A stretch of 36,671 nt of DNA, from assembly GCA_904502185.1 (NCBI GenBank), contig CAJGDX010000012.1, forward strand, positions 1 to 36,671. Reading direction: 5' to 3'. The DNA is from an uncultured Bacteroidaceae bacterium (lineage in GTDB: Bacteria > Bacteroidota > Bacteroidia > Bacteroidales > Bacteroidaceae). Below, in pieces: positions 1 through 8,713 of this stretch; position 1 is the stretch's first letter, and each line of letters opens with the position of its first letter. The translations under genes were made by a program, and so were the position numbers. The notes beneath the pieces were generated by a model. That model worked only from the letters and a program-made list of their open reading frames with translations. It was not told where the DNA came from and did not search any database.

Positions 1-2
1 GA

Positions 3-47
3 GGCGCGGAGAAGATGTACAAGTTTTCTGACACGCTGAAAGCGTGA
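3..47 (+). CDS. Possible C-terminal tail of a gene entering from the left edge
   Basis: The third frame is open from the left edge to a TGA at 45-47 and gives 14 residues ending in KFSDTLKA. The fragment is too short to assign to any family. A small CACGCT-gaa-AGCGTG hairpin (32-46) overlaps the stop codon. The other two plus frames also stop within the first 40 bases, so the reading is only the longest option and may not be a gene. Confidence 0.25.
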   Translation, partial: GAEKMYKFSDTLKA

Positions 48-122
48 CCATACTTGCGCAAAGCGTGCCCCCCTGAACTTAAAGGAGAAAAGTCACCGAC
101 AAATAACAGCAGACTGAAGGAT

Positions 123-140
123 ATTTTCTTTAAAGAAAAT
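123..140. repeat. 18-bp perfect palindrome
   Basis: ATTTTCTTTAAAGAAAAT reads the same on both strands. It is nested inside a wider 7-bp inverted repeat, ACTGAAG (113-119) and CTTCAGT (154-160). There is no coding sequence here, so it may be a hairpin at the 3' end of the gene entering from the left, or an AT-rich protein site. No function can be assigned. Confidence 0.4.
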
Positions 141-228
141 TCTCTTTATCTTACTTCAGTGCAATCTTCATCTTAACAACCCTGCCACCGGCATTTACCA
201 CAGAAATCAATTAGAGATGCCAGACAAG

Positions 229-277
229 AAAAAGAGGGCAACCCATTCATTTTTCTGGGTCACCCTCAACTCTTTTT
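229..277. terminator. Bidirectional intrinsic terminator after maeB
   Basis: Arms 234-245 and 256-267 pair as 5 bp, a 2-nt internal mismatch and 5 bp around a 10-nt loop. Flanking AAAAAGAG (229-236) and CTCTTTTT (270-277) are also complementary and give a U-tract whichever strand is read. It lies about 20-60 nt past the maeB stop and would end both maeB (minus) and any plus-strand transcript from the left. Confidence 0.75.
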
Positions 278-295
278 ATACAATTCAGTTACCTG

Positions 296-2575
296 CTATC
301 TGTCCTTGTTAATCATTGCATCGATTACAGCAACAGCAGTAACGTTCACAATATCACGAACAGAGCTTTCAAAATCGATAAAGTGAATAGCCTTGTTCAA
401 TCCCATCTGGATGGGGCCGATAACCTCAGTATCGGAACTCATAGCCTGAACAAACTTGTATGATGCATTTGCCGATGTCAGGTTGGGGAAGACAAGAGTA
501 TTCACATCTAGACCCTTCAAACGTGTGAAAGGATATTTAGTATCGCGCAACTCCTTATCCATAGCTATGTTAACCTGCATTTCGCCATCGATTGCCCAAT
601 CGGGATGTTCGCGCTGCAACTCTTCGATTGCACTATGTACGGCAGCAGCACTGCCACCCTTGTCTGTACCGAAGTTAGAGTACGACACCATAGCCATCAC
701 AGGAGTGTGGTTGAAGAAACGAACCGATTTTTCGGCAAGACGTGCAATATTCTTCATTATCTCTTTAGAGGGGTGGCGGTTGATAAGCGTATCGGCCACA
801 AAGTATGTACCCTTCTTTGAATTGAGGATGTGCATTGCCGCAAAAGTGTCAAAACCGGGCTGCAATCCGATAACCTCGCGAGCAACCTTGATGGTATTTG
901 AATATTTTGTATATACTCCGGTGATGAACGCATCAGCATCGCCCACCTCTACCATCATCATACCAAAGTAGTTACGTTCGAACATCTTATCGTTTGCCTC
1001 TTCATAGGTATATCCCTCGCGGCAACGTTTGTCGGTAAGGATTCTGGCATATCGTTCGCGACGAGCAGCCTCGCGGTCGTGACGAAGGTTTACAATCTCG
1101 ATACCCTCGAGACTAAGGTCGAGCTCGGCTGCAAGTTTCTCAATACGCTCCTCGTTACCCAAAAGAATAGGATAACAGATACCCATTGACTTTGCCTCTA
1201 CGGCAGCCTTGAGCATTGTAGGATGCACACCCTCGGCAAACACCACGCGCTGGGGGTTGGTACGAGCAGTTTCGTGAAGCTGCTGGGTGAGTTTCGACTC
1301 ACGACCCATAAGTTCAAGAAGATGCTCTTTGTATTTATCCCAATCTGTGATAACCTTACGCGCAACGCCACTCTCTATGGCAGCTTTTGCCACAGCAGTA
1401 GAAACCTCTGTCAACAGACGGGGGTCAACAGGCTTCGGAATGAAATAGTCGCGTCCGAAAGAGAGGTTGCTCACATGATAAACCTTGTTGACAATCTCGG
1501 GAACAGGCTGTTTGGCAAGTGCAGCAATTGCACGAACAGCAGCAATCTTCATCTCCTCGTTGATAGCCTTTGCAGCTGTATCAAGCGCACCACGGAAGAT
1601 ATAAGGGAAACCAATTACGTTGTTAATCTGGTTGGGATAGTCCGAACGTCCGGTACTCATCAGCACATCGGGACGGCTGGCCATAGCCTCTTCGTAAGTA
1701 ATCTCGGGAACAGGGTTGGCAAGAGCAAAGACAATGGGGTCTTTTGCCATCGAACGTATCATATCCTGTGAAAGGATGTTACCCTTTGAAAGACCAAGGA
1801 AGACATCAGCGCCCACCATAGCCTCTTCCAATGTGTGAATATCGGTACGGGTGGTTGCAAACTCCTGCTTCTCGGGAGTGAGCGAAGGACGGTCAACAGA
1901 GATAACTCCACGGCTGTCGAGCATCACCACATTCTCTTTTTTCACGCCGACAGAGATATAAAGACGTGCGCAAGAGATTGCAGCAGCACCTGCACCGTTT
2001 ACAACAACCTTTACTTTGGAAATATCTTTACCGTTTACTTCAAGAGCATTCAACAATCCGGCAGCCGAAATAATTGCAGTACCATGCTGGTCGTCGTGCA
2101 TCACAGGAATATCGAGTTCCTCTTTAAGACGGCGCTCGATTTCGAAACATTCGGGAGCCTTGATATCCTCAAGATTTATACCTCCGAAGGTAGGAGAGAT
2201 TGCCTTTACAGCCTCAACAAATTTTGCAGGGTCCTTTTCGTCGACCTCAATGTCAAATACGTCGATACCTGCATATATCTTGAACAGAAGGCCTTTACCC
2301 TCCATCACAGGTTTTCCGCTGAGCGCACCAATGTCACCCAATCCCAGAACTGCAGTACCGTTGGAGATTACTGCTACAAGGTTACCTTTATCCGTATATT
2401 TGTACGCGTTCTCTTGGTCTTTCTGAATTTCGAGACAGGGTTCGGCAACACCGGGAGAGTATGCCAAACTCAAATCCATTTGAGTAAAATAGGGTTTTGT
2501 AGGAACAACTTCTATCTTACCGGGACGTTTACCGGCATGATATTTAAGAGCCTCTTCTTTTGTAATCTTTGTCAT
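296..2575 (-). CDS. maeB: NADP-dependent malic enzyme with C-terminal phosphotransacetylase-like domain (MaeB)
   Basis: Oxidatively decarboxylates malate to pyruvate with reduction of NADP, in the cytoplasm. The 759 residues match the usual length of the bacterial hybrid malic enzyme. Residues about 1-430 are the malic enzyme part, with the SLAYSPGVAEPC motif (Tyr39), a catalytic lysine in SGKPVMEGK (Lys94), the metal-site HDDQHGTA segment and a dinucleotide-binding stretch near VVVNGAGAAAIS. Residues about 430-759 resemble phosphate acetyltransferase; in studied family members this part is regulatory (acetyl-CoA sensing) rather than catalytic. The start ATG has no Shine-Dalgarno, as is usual in Bacteroidota. 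It is the last gene of a probable operon, 21 nt after the S41 peptidase gene, and is followed by a bidirectional terminator. NADP rather than NAD preference is inferred from the hybrid architecture. Confidence 0.95.
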   Translation of the reverse strand: MTKITKEEALKYHAGKRPGKIEVVPTKPYFTQMDLSLAYSPGVAEPCLEIQKDQENAYKYTDKGNLVAVISNGTAVLGLGDIGALSGKPVMEGKGLLFKIYAGIDVFDIEVDEKDPAKFVEAVKAISPTFGGINLEDIKAPECFEIERRLKEELDIPVMHDDQHGTAIISAAGLLNALEVNGKDISKVKVVVNGAGAAAISCARLYISVGVKKENVVMLDSRGVISVDRPSLTPEKQEFATTRTDIHTLEEAMVGADVFLGLSKGNILSQDMIRSMAKDPIVFALANPVPEITYEEAMASRPDVLMSTGRSDYPNQINNVIGFPYIFRGALDTAAKAINEEMKIAAVRAIAALAKQPVPEIVNKVYHVSNLSFGRDYFIPKPVDPRLLTEVSTAVAKAAIESGVARKVITDWDKYKEHLLELMGRESKLTQQLHETARTNPQRVVFAEGVHPTMLKAAVEAKSMGICYPILLGNEERIEKLAAELDLSLEGIEIVNLRHDREAARRERYARILTDKRCREGYTYEEANDKMFERNYFGMMMVEVGDADAFITGVYTKYSNTIKVAREVIGLQPGFDTFAAMHILNSKKGTYFVADTLINRHPSKEIMKNIARLAEKSVRFFNHTPVMAMVSYSNFGTDKGGSAAAVHSAIEELQREHPDWAIDGEMQVNIAMDKELRDTKYPFTRLKGLDVNTLVFPNLTSANASYKFVQAMSSDTEVIGPIQMGLNKAIHFIDFESSVRDIVNVTAVAVIDAMINKDR

Positions 2576-2596
2576 ATTTATATCTAACTGAATATT

Positions 2597-5500
2597 CTAC
2601 TTTTTTCTAACTTTCACAGGAGCCGCAGGGATACCGGGAAGAACAGGATAGTTCTCAATCTCCTTCAACAAATACTCAACGGCCTTGTTTATCTGATTGT
2701 CATTACCCAGATAATCCTCGAAGGGGTTGATGTCGACCTCAATATCGGGATTTACACCCACACCCTCAATAAGCCACTCACCCTCGGGCGAGTAAGAGGT
2801 AAAGAAGGGAGTACGCATATCCTGTCCGTCAATGTAGGGACGTGAACCGCTGATACCCACGATTCCACCCCAGGTACGGCAACCCATCAACTTGCCGATT
2901 CCAAGTTTGCGGAAAGCATGAGGGAACTGGTCGCCGTCGGACATTGAATACTTGTCGATAAGACAGAGTTTGGGACCATGATGAGCCTGTGCAGGCACCA
3001 CGCCACCCTTGCGGTTGCGTCCCATTGTTATACGATAAACTTCACGTTGCAAACGTTCGATAATCATGGGCGAAACATTACCGCCACCATTCATACGGTC
3101 ATCAATCAACAATGCCTTCTTCTCGAGCTGGGGATAGAAATACTTTGTAAAGCAGGTCATTCCCTTTGCGCCCATATCAGGAATGTGAACATAGCCAACC
3201 TTTCCGCCCGAAAGCGAATCGACGAGAGCAATGTTACGCATCACCCAATCGTGATAAGCAAGTCCCTGCTCCTCGGCAATAGGCTTCACATAGACACGAC
3301 GCGCACCCTCGAGCGATGATTTTCCGTTTACATCGAGAGCCACAGTCATGCCCACTTTACCTACAAGTGCCTCATATATATCGCTGAATCGGCTTGCAGG
3401 AATACCGTCGATGGCTACAATAAAGTCGCCACGCTTAACATTGACACCGGGAGCGCGCAAAGGAGATTTTGCACCACTCTCCCAATCCTCACCTTCGAAG
3501 ATGTAGTCAATTCTGTAATTGCCATTCTTGTCCTTGGCAAATTTACCACCGAGCAGACCTACAGCAACAGCCTTAGGCGCGGGAGTCTCACCCGAGGTAA
3601 TATACGCATGACCCACGCAAGCCTCACCAATCATTTCGCTGATAAGATAGGTAAGGTCGTGACGATGGTTGACGTAAGGCAGCATCACAGCATATCTATC
3701 GTGCATAACTTTCCAGTCGGCACCATGCATATTTTCCACATAGAAGCCATCGCGGAACACACGCCACGATTCATTGAAAAGCTGATTCCACTCGGCACGA
3801 TGATCGATGGTCATAGGCAGATTCTCGGTTGCAAACTTCTTGCCTGCACCGGGATTGTTCATATCCACAATACGGCCACCGCTGAGAAGCGCCTTCTTAG
3901 TAGAGGGGAAGTAGCAAACAATGCTGTTCATATCCACATTCTTGCTCTCCATTGTCTTCAGGTCGAGCGACTTGTTCTTGCCATTGTGCGAATAGTAGAG
4001 TTTACCGTTGAACATACCATTGAGTCCGTATCCACCCTCCTCTTCGAAGAGAACAACTGCACGGTTCTCAATGCCGTCAAAGTCAACCTTTACACTATTT
4101 TCATCTTTCGTTTCCTTATTCTTATCCTTTTTCTTATTGTCAGTATCCTTGGCTTCGGCAGCGTCAGCAACAGGCTTAAACTCATTGGCACACAATTCGT
4201 TGGGCAAGGGAGTATCAACTATCAGGGGAAGAGCAAACAGATAGTTGCTTTTAGAGAAACTTGTGTTCCACTCTACCGATGAATAGTTAATATTATATTT
4301 GCGTGAAGAGAGGAAGAAGAGAAATTTTCCATCCTCCGACCAACGGGGAGAGTATGCGTCGAACCATTTCAAAGTCACAGGACGGCTCTTTTTCTCCACC
4401 ATGCTGTAGAGATATATGCACTCCATATTGTTGTCGCCGGAAGTGGTGTATGCCACCCATTTGTTGTCGGGTGAAATACGAACATCGTTAATTGTACCCT
4501 CGCTGCTTGCAATGATGCGTGTAAGCGAACCATTCACATCGTAACGGTAAACCTCGCGTTTGTCTGTATTGAAGAGAAGGTATCGACTGTCGTTGCTCCA
4601 TTTGGGCGACGAAGGATAGCCATCCTTGAAAGAAGTCACAGCCTTTGCCTTCTCGGGAGTTCCAAGATTTTCAGTAGAGAGAAGATAGAGCTGATATTCG
4701 CCGCTCTTGTCCGAGAAATATGCAATCCATTTGCCATCGGGCGACCATGCAGCATCACGCTCGTGAGCGCCGGGGGTGTTCGAAAGGTTGTAGACAGCTC
4801 CGTTCTGTGCAGGAACCGAGAAAATCTCGCCGCGGGCAACAACAAGAGCGCGTTCACCATCGGGCGACATTGTTGCAGCTCTACCGCCGACAGTGCGGAA
4901 TTCGGGACGCGAAGCAAGATTAATGTCGCTCAGTGTGATATTCACCTTTTCGCACTTTCCACTTGCGATTGTATATTTGTAGATGTATCCACCATTCTCG
5001 AATACGATGTATTTGTCCGAAGCTGAGGGGAACTTAATATCATATTCACTGAAATCAGTCAGTTTAGTTGTCTCTCCGCTCTTTGTATCATACTTGAAGA
5101 GGTTCATTGTGTAGTCGCGGTCACTGAGGAAGTAGATGCAATCGCCCACCCACATGGGGAACAAATCCTGACTATTGTTCAGTGTGAGTTTCTTCATTTC
5201 AGTAGTTCCCACCTTGTTGAGCCATATCTCATCGGCCTGTCCACCCTGATAATGTTTCCATGTACGGAATTCGCGGAACATACGGTTGAAAGCAAACTGC
5301 TTGCCGTCGGGCGAGTAAGAACACCATGAACACTCGGTCATAGGAATCTGCTGAGGATGTCCATCCTTCACATCAACCTTGAAGACAAGTCCGCGAGTGC
5401 CACAGAAAGCATACCATTTCGAACGGTAGATAACCTCTTTGCCGTCAGGAGTCCATCCGAGAACAATATTGTTGGGTCCCATACGGTCGCCCACATTGTC

Positions 5501-5827
5501 ACGACCAACCTTGGCTGTATATGTAATACGTTTGGGTTCACCACCGGTAACAGGCATGGTATATACCTCGGTGTTACCGTCATATTGTCCGGTGAAAGCA
5601 ATAGTCTTTCCATCGGGAGAAATTCTGGCAAACATATCAAAACTGTCGCCGTATGTAAGTTTCTTCGCCTCGCCACCTGTTACAGGAACCGAATAGAGGT
5701 CACCTGCATAGCTGAAGACGATAGTTTCGCCACCAACACCCGGAAAGCGCAACAGACGAGCCTCGTCTGCAGCAACTGCCACAAAGGACATTATGGCCAC
5801 AATCGCCGATAATAACAATCTCTTCAT
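2597..5827 (-). CDS. Secreted tricorn-like S41 family peptidase
   Basis: Serine protease of family S41 in the tricorn-like layout, 1076 residues. A signal peptide (KRLLLSAIVAIMSFVAVAA, residues 2-20) sends it to the periplasm, unlike the cytosolic archaeal tricorn protease. PD40/WD40-like beta-propeller repeats, many with SPDGK, fill about residues 25-540. A Lys/Asp/Glu-rich linker lies near 560-590, then a core region with a PDZ-like segment (near RGDFIVAIDG). Catalytic candidates are His740 in GHAYI, Ser963 in SMSDG followed by Asp964, and Glu1021 in EGVGVNPD; these fall within a few residues of the archaeal tricorn positions (746, 965, 966, 1023). It lies 15 nt after the TIGR02757 gene and 21 nt before maeB, so co-transcription is likely, though the proteins have no obvious shared job. 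The natural substrate is unknown. Confidence 0.9.
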   Translation of the reverse strand: MKRLLLSAIVAIMSFVAVAADEARLLRFPGVGGETIVFSYAGDLYSVPVTGGEAKKLTYGDSFDMFARISPDGKTIAFTGQYDGNTEVYTMPVTGGEPKRITYTAKVGRDNVGDRMGPNNIVLGWTPDGKEVIYRSKWYAFCGTRGLVFKVDVKDGHPQQIPMTECSWCSYSPDGKQFAFNRMFREFRTWKHYQGGQADEIWLNKVGTTEMKKLTLNNSQDLFPMWVGDCIYFLSDRDYTMNLFKYDTKSGETTKLTDFSEYDIKFPSASDKYIVFENGGYIYKYTIASGKCEKVNITLSDINLASRPEFRTVGGRAATMSPDGERALVVARGEIFSVPAQNGAVYNLSNTPGAHERDAAWSPDGKWIAYFSDKSGEYQLYLLSTENLGTPEKAKAVTSFKDGYPSSPKWSNDSRYLLFNTDKREVYRYDVNGSLTRIIASSEGTINDVRISPDNKWVAYTTSGDNNMECIYLYSMVEKKSRPVTLKWFDAYSPRWSEDGKFLFFLSSRKYNINYSSVEWNTSFSKSNYLFALPLIVDTPLPNELCANEFKPVADAAEAKDTDNKKKDKNKETKDENSVKVDFDGIENRAVVLFEEEGGYGLNGMFNGKLYYSHNGKNKSLDLKTMESKNVDMNSIVCYFPSTKKALLSGGRIVDMNNPGAGKKFATENLPMTIDHRAEWNQLFNESWRVFRDGFYVENMHGADWKVMHDRYAVMLPYVNHRHDLTYLISEMIGEACVGHAYITSGETPAPKAVAVGLLGGKFAKDKNGNYRIDYIFEGEDWESGAKSPLRAPGVNVKRGDFIVAIDGIPASRFSDIYEALVGKVGMTVALDVNGKSSLEGARRVYVKPIAEEQGLAYHDWVMRNIALVDSLSGGKVGYVHIPDMGAKGMTCFTKYFYPQLEKKALLIDDRMNGGGNVSPMIIERLQREVYRITMGRNRKGGVVPAQAHHGPKLCLIDKYSMSDGDQFPHAFRKLGIGKLMGCRTWGGIVGISGSRPYIDGQDMRTPFFTSYSPEGEWLIEGVGVNPDIEVDINPFEDYLGNDNQINKAVEYLLKEIENYPVLPGIPAAPVKVRKK

Positions 5828-5842
5828 AATAATAGTTTATCT

Positions 5843-6613
5843 TTATTCGTTATTAACATTTTTCTCTTCAACCCCTATTCCAAAAAGGGCAAAATCGTAT
5901 TTCACAGGGTCATCGGGCGACAGGATGCATAACTGTTCAGTCAACAGTTCCACGCTGCGACGGTCATTCTGTTTTCTATCCAACAGCCCCAATTGACGGC
6001 TTATTCGCGACACATGCACATCCAAAGGAATCATCAACGAAGCAGGTGAGATTTTTTTCCATATTCCCAAATCAACGATTCCATCCTGTCGACAGAGCCA
6101 GCGCAACATCATGTGCAAACGCTTACAGGCCGAAGCCGGACGCCCTTTCACTGCATCAGGCGAAGATATATGACGTGTAACATCGCCATTATTGGCCTGG
6201 GCAAGCAGTGTACGGAAGCGGGCTATTCCTTCCCACACATCACCGCATGCAAAAACTGTTTCCAATGTATCGTACCCAGAATAAATATGCCTCAATCCAC
6301 GACAGATATATGCAAGGTCGCGCATAAAGAATGTACGGTGTATGTTCACATTCCCGTCAGCTCTTTCCCATTCGCCACGCATGACATATTCGTAGGGAGA
6401 ATCACACATTATGTGGTGAAACATCCTGTTACCCGAATTTATTATCATACGTCTGTTGCCCCAGGCTATCACCGAAGCAAGCAGCGCAACAATTTCCACG
6501 TCACGTCTGTTGCTGAATGCGTGAGGAAACTGTACCGGGTCGTTGTCTATAAACTCCTTGCAATTATATTTTTCAGCCTTCTCGTTGAGAAAAGCAGCAA
6601 GAGCATCTGTCAC
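5843..6613 (-). CDS. TIGR02757 / DUF2400 family protein
   Basis: A 256-residue protein of the conserved Bacteroidota family TIGR02757 (DUF2400), recognised from the DPVQFPHAFSNRRDVEI opening, the VIAWGNRRMII segment, the LMIPLDVHVSRI motif and the FALFGIG end. The second half (about 120-245) looks all-helical and resembles helix-hairpin-helix DNA glycosylase folds, so a nucleic-acid role is possible but unproven. Translation probably begins at a GTG (6611-6613) preceded by a purine-rich AGAAG; no ATG suits, since the next methionine is deep in the conserved domain. It follows the dehydrogenase gene by 18 nt and precedes the S41 gene by 15 nt, in a run of close minus-strand genes. Confidence 0.85.
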   Translation of the reverse strand: MTDALAAFLNEKAEKYNCKEFIDNDPVQFPHAFSNRRDVEIVALLASVIAWGNRRMIINSGNRMFHHIMCDSPYEYVMRGEWERADGNVNIHRTFFMRDLAYICRGLRHIYSGYDTLETVFACGDVWEGIARFRTLLAQANNGDVTRHISSPDAVKGRPASACKRLHMMLRWLCRQDGIVDLGIWKKISPASLMIPLDVHVSRISRQLGLLDRKQNDRRSVELLTEQLCILSPDDPVKYDFALFGIGVEEKNVNNE

Positions 6614-6631
6614 CTTCTGTCGTTTTTCGTT

Positions 6632-7597
6632 CTACAATTTGTTCACTCGCGCCACTCTGCCTCCATTGAAGAAATTAAGTATGTTGGTTGCGGCAAACTC
6701 GGCCATTTCGCGGCGCACCTCGACAGTCTGCGTGCCCACATGAGGCACAAGCACAGTGTTTGGAAGAGCAAGCAACTCGTCACACACCCTGTCGCCGGTT
6801 TCAAACACGTCGAGTCCGGCACCTTTTATAACACCGTTACGCAAAGCCTCTATAAGTGCTTTCTCGTCCACCAGCGGACCGCGGGCAGTGTTTATCAGGA
6901 AAGCATCGGGCTTCATCTCGGACAATCTCTTTGCATCGATTATATGGTAAGTTTCGCTTGTCAGCGGTGCATTCAACGAAAGAACATCAGAGGTTGCCAC
7001 AAGCTCGTCAAGCGACATATACTTTGCGTTATACAGTTTTTCGTCGATGGCGCTGAGACGGTTGCGATTGTAATAGGCAATATTCATTCCGCAGGCAAGG
7101 GCGCGGCGCGCAAGAGCCTTTCCTATGCGTCCCATACCCAATATACCCAACTGCTTACCCGAGAGTGAAGTACCAAGGTTATTCATTATACCCCACTCCA
7201 GCTTTTTCTCGCGCAGCTGTCTGTCGCAATCGACGATGCGACGCATCAGCGAAAGCATCAGTCCCATTGCGATGTCTGCTGTAGGGTCGGTAACAGGGTC
7301 GGGAGTGTTTGCCACCGTCACTCCGCAACGTGTAGCATACACCACGTCTATATTGTCGTATCCGACAGCATAATTTGAAACAATCTTCAGTCTTTTGGCT
7401 GCATCGAGCAGTTGCTTGTCAATGGGGAAGTTCCACATGGATAGTATCGCATCGAACGAGTCGACAACAGGCAGAACATCCTCGTATTTAAAAGTCTCAA
7501 TACCCTCGGCAGGCATTATTATTTCAAAATCCTTCAACACCTCGTGATACACCTCACGATAGATATTGTATGTTATAAGAACTCTGGGTTTCATCAT
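6632..7597 (-). CDS. D-2-hydroxyacid dehydrogenase (glyoxylate/hydroxypyruvate reductase-like)
   Basis: Reversibly reduces 2-oxoacids to D-2-hydroxyacids with a nicotinamide cofactor. With the start at the ATG-ATG pair it has 321 residues, normal for the family. The frame stays open upstream to a GTG at 7621, but the added residues (KRNKNS) are not family-like and lie inside a hairpin region. Seen in the sequence: the Rossmann motif GMGRIG (154-159), catalytic Arg239 in NTARGPLVD, Glu266 in LDVFE and His286 in VPHVG. After the second strand of the nucleotide fold the sequence reads YYNRNR, without the acidic residue expected for strict NAD use, which hints at NADPH preference as in GhrB/GRHPR-type reductases. 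It is the first gene of the run leading to maeB. The exact substrate cannot be told. Confidence 0.85.
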   Translation of the reverse strand: MMKPRVLITYNIYREVYHEVLKDFEIIMPAEGIETFKYEDVLPVVDSFDAILSMWNFPIDKQLLDAAKRLKIVSNYAVGYDNIDVVYATRCGVTVANTPDPVTDPTADIAMGLMLSLMRRIVDCDRQLREKKLEWGIMNNLGTSLSGKQLGILGMGRIGKALARRALACGMNIAYYNRNRLSAIDEKLYNAKYMSLDELVATSDVLSLNAPLTSETYHIIDAKRLSEMKPDAFLINTARGPLVDEKALIEALRNGVIKGAGLDVFETGDRVCDELLALPNTVLVPHVGTQTVEVRREMAEFAATNILNFFNGGRVARVNKL

Positions 7598-7621
7598 TGA
7601 ATTCTTGTTTCTTTTAATCAC

Positions 7622-7661
7622 ACAAAGACAACAAGCCGTAAAATTGGATTGTTGTCTTTGT
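7622..7661. terminator. Perfect 13-bp inverted repeat between dapA and the dehydrogenase gene
   Basis: ACAAAGACAACAA (7622-7634) and its exact complement (7649-7661) flank a 14-nt loop. On the plus strand a T-rich run follows; on the minus strand, the direction of both neighbouring genes, no U-tract follows. It may be a weak terminator or attenuator after dapA, or a leader hairpin just upstream of the dehydrogenase start. Confidence 0.55.
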
Positions 7662-7699
7662 TTCTATTTTTGTGGAATACCGAAGTAAGCTATTTCTAA

Positions 7700-8602
7700 T
7701 TAATATAGTATAGAACCTGCCTGTAGCTTTTCACCTGCCTCGCGCAATGCCTCGCGCACCTCCTCGCTTGCAGGAACCAAAGGCAGACGAAGAACATTCT
7801 TTATATAACCCATATTGCTTAATTGAGCCTTTGCTCCACCGGGGTTGCCATCGGCAAACAACAGTTTGTATACCTCAGAGTAATTTTCGTTAAGCACTCT
7901 TGCATCGTCGTATCTACCCTCCTGCATCAAGCGTATAAAGGCTACAAACTCTTTGGGATAGACATTTCCGAACACTGAAATAACACCTACGCCACCGGCC
8001 TTCATTATTTCGTATGTGAGAGCATCGTCACCTGAAAGCACATCCAATGTATCGGGTTTTATTGCAAGCAAACGCTTAATCTGATCCAGATTTCCCGAAG
8101 CTGCCTTGAAACCAATGATATTCTTACACTCAAGCGCCAGTCGGGCAGTAGTTTCGGGGTGCATGTTCACACCTGTACGTCCGGGAACATTATACAAATA
8201 GATAGGTAATGTTGTAGAATCGGCTATCGCCTTGAAGTGACGATACATTCCCTCCTGATTAGGCTTATTGTAATAAGGGACCACACAAAGAATACCATCT
8301 ACGCCTGTGAAGTCCTCTGTCTGCAATTCATTGATGACTGCCTGAGTATTATTACCGCCGCAACCGAGCATAATACCCATGCGACCGTCAACCTGCTCTA
8401 TTATACGCTTTCGAATGGTACGTTTCTCCTCCATTGTCAATGTAGGTGTCTCACCTGTTGTACCCTGCACGCACAGAAAATCGGTTCCGCTGTTCAGATG
8501 CAAATCCACCAATCTCTCAAGTGCCGCATAATCAACCTCGTTAGTCTCGGTAAAAGGTGTTATAATAGCCACACCCATACCCCTCATTCTTTTTTGCGTC
8601 AT
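7700..8602 (-). CDS. dapA: 4-hydroxy-tetrahydrodipicolinate synthase
   Basis: Condenses pyruvate with aspartate semialdehyde in the first committed step to diaminopimelate and lysine, in the cytoplasm. The 300 residues form a class I aldolase (beta/alpha)8 barrel. The Schiff-base lysine is Lys166 in GFKAASGN, the proton-relay tyrosine is Tyr137 in YLYNVPGRTG with Arg142, and Thr48 in QGTTGET aligns with the E. coli Thr44 relay residue. The first ATG is used; Met6 or Met9 would also leave the barrel intact. It stands alone between umuC and the dehydrogenase gene, with its own promoter-like sequence upstream and an inverted repeat downstream. Other family members (N-acetylneuraminate lyase and relatives) are less likely given these motifs. 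Confidence 0.95.
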   Translation of the reverse strand: MTQKRMRGMGVAIITPFTETNEVDYAALERLVDLHLNSGTDFLCVQGTTGETPTLTMEEKRTIRKRIIEQVDGRMGIMLGCGGNNTQAVINELQTEDFTGVDGILCVVPYYNKPNQEGMYRHFKAIADSTTLPIYLYNVPGRTGVNMHPETTARLALECKNIIGFKAASGNLDQIKRLLAIKPDTLDVLSGDDALTYEIMKAGGVGVISVFGNVYPKEFVAFIRLMQEGRYDDARVLNENYSEVYKLLFADGNPGGAKAQLSNMGYIKNVLRLPLVPASEEVREALREAGEKLQAGSILY

Positions 8603-8630
8603 AAAATTATATTGTTTTAAAAATCGGATG

Positions 8631-8638
8631 CAAATTTA
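8631..8638 (-). promoter_or_regulatory. Predicted dapA promoter -7 box
   Basis: Read on the minus strand the site is TAAATTTG, a full match to the Bacteroidota TAnnTTTG -7 box. It lies 28 nt before the dapA ATG. No clear TTTG is seen at -33, so the call rests on one element and its position in the 111-nt gap after umuC. Confidence 0.45.
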
Positions 8639-8713
8639 CATCAATAATTTCATTTAAAGAAATTAGAGGCAATTTAAATTTATTTCAAGAACCAACAGAA
8701 CCGAATCAGGGCA

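Noticed and set aside
151..211. Short minus-strand frame ending VVNAGGRVVKMKIALK, reminiscent of a type 9 secretion C-terminal end
   Set aside because: Only about 19 residues after an in-frame stop, with no upstream coding sequence; too short to call a gene remnant.
1835..2587. Long plus-strand open frames opposite maeB, the S41 gene, nuoL and others
   Set aside because: They lie antisense to well-recognised genes, show no family motifs, and have amino-acid composition typical of reversed coding sequence.
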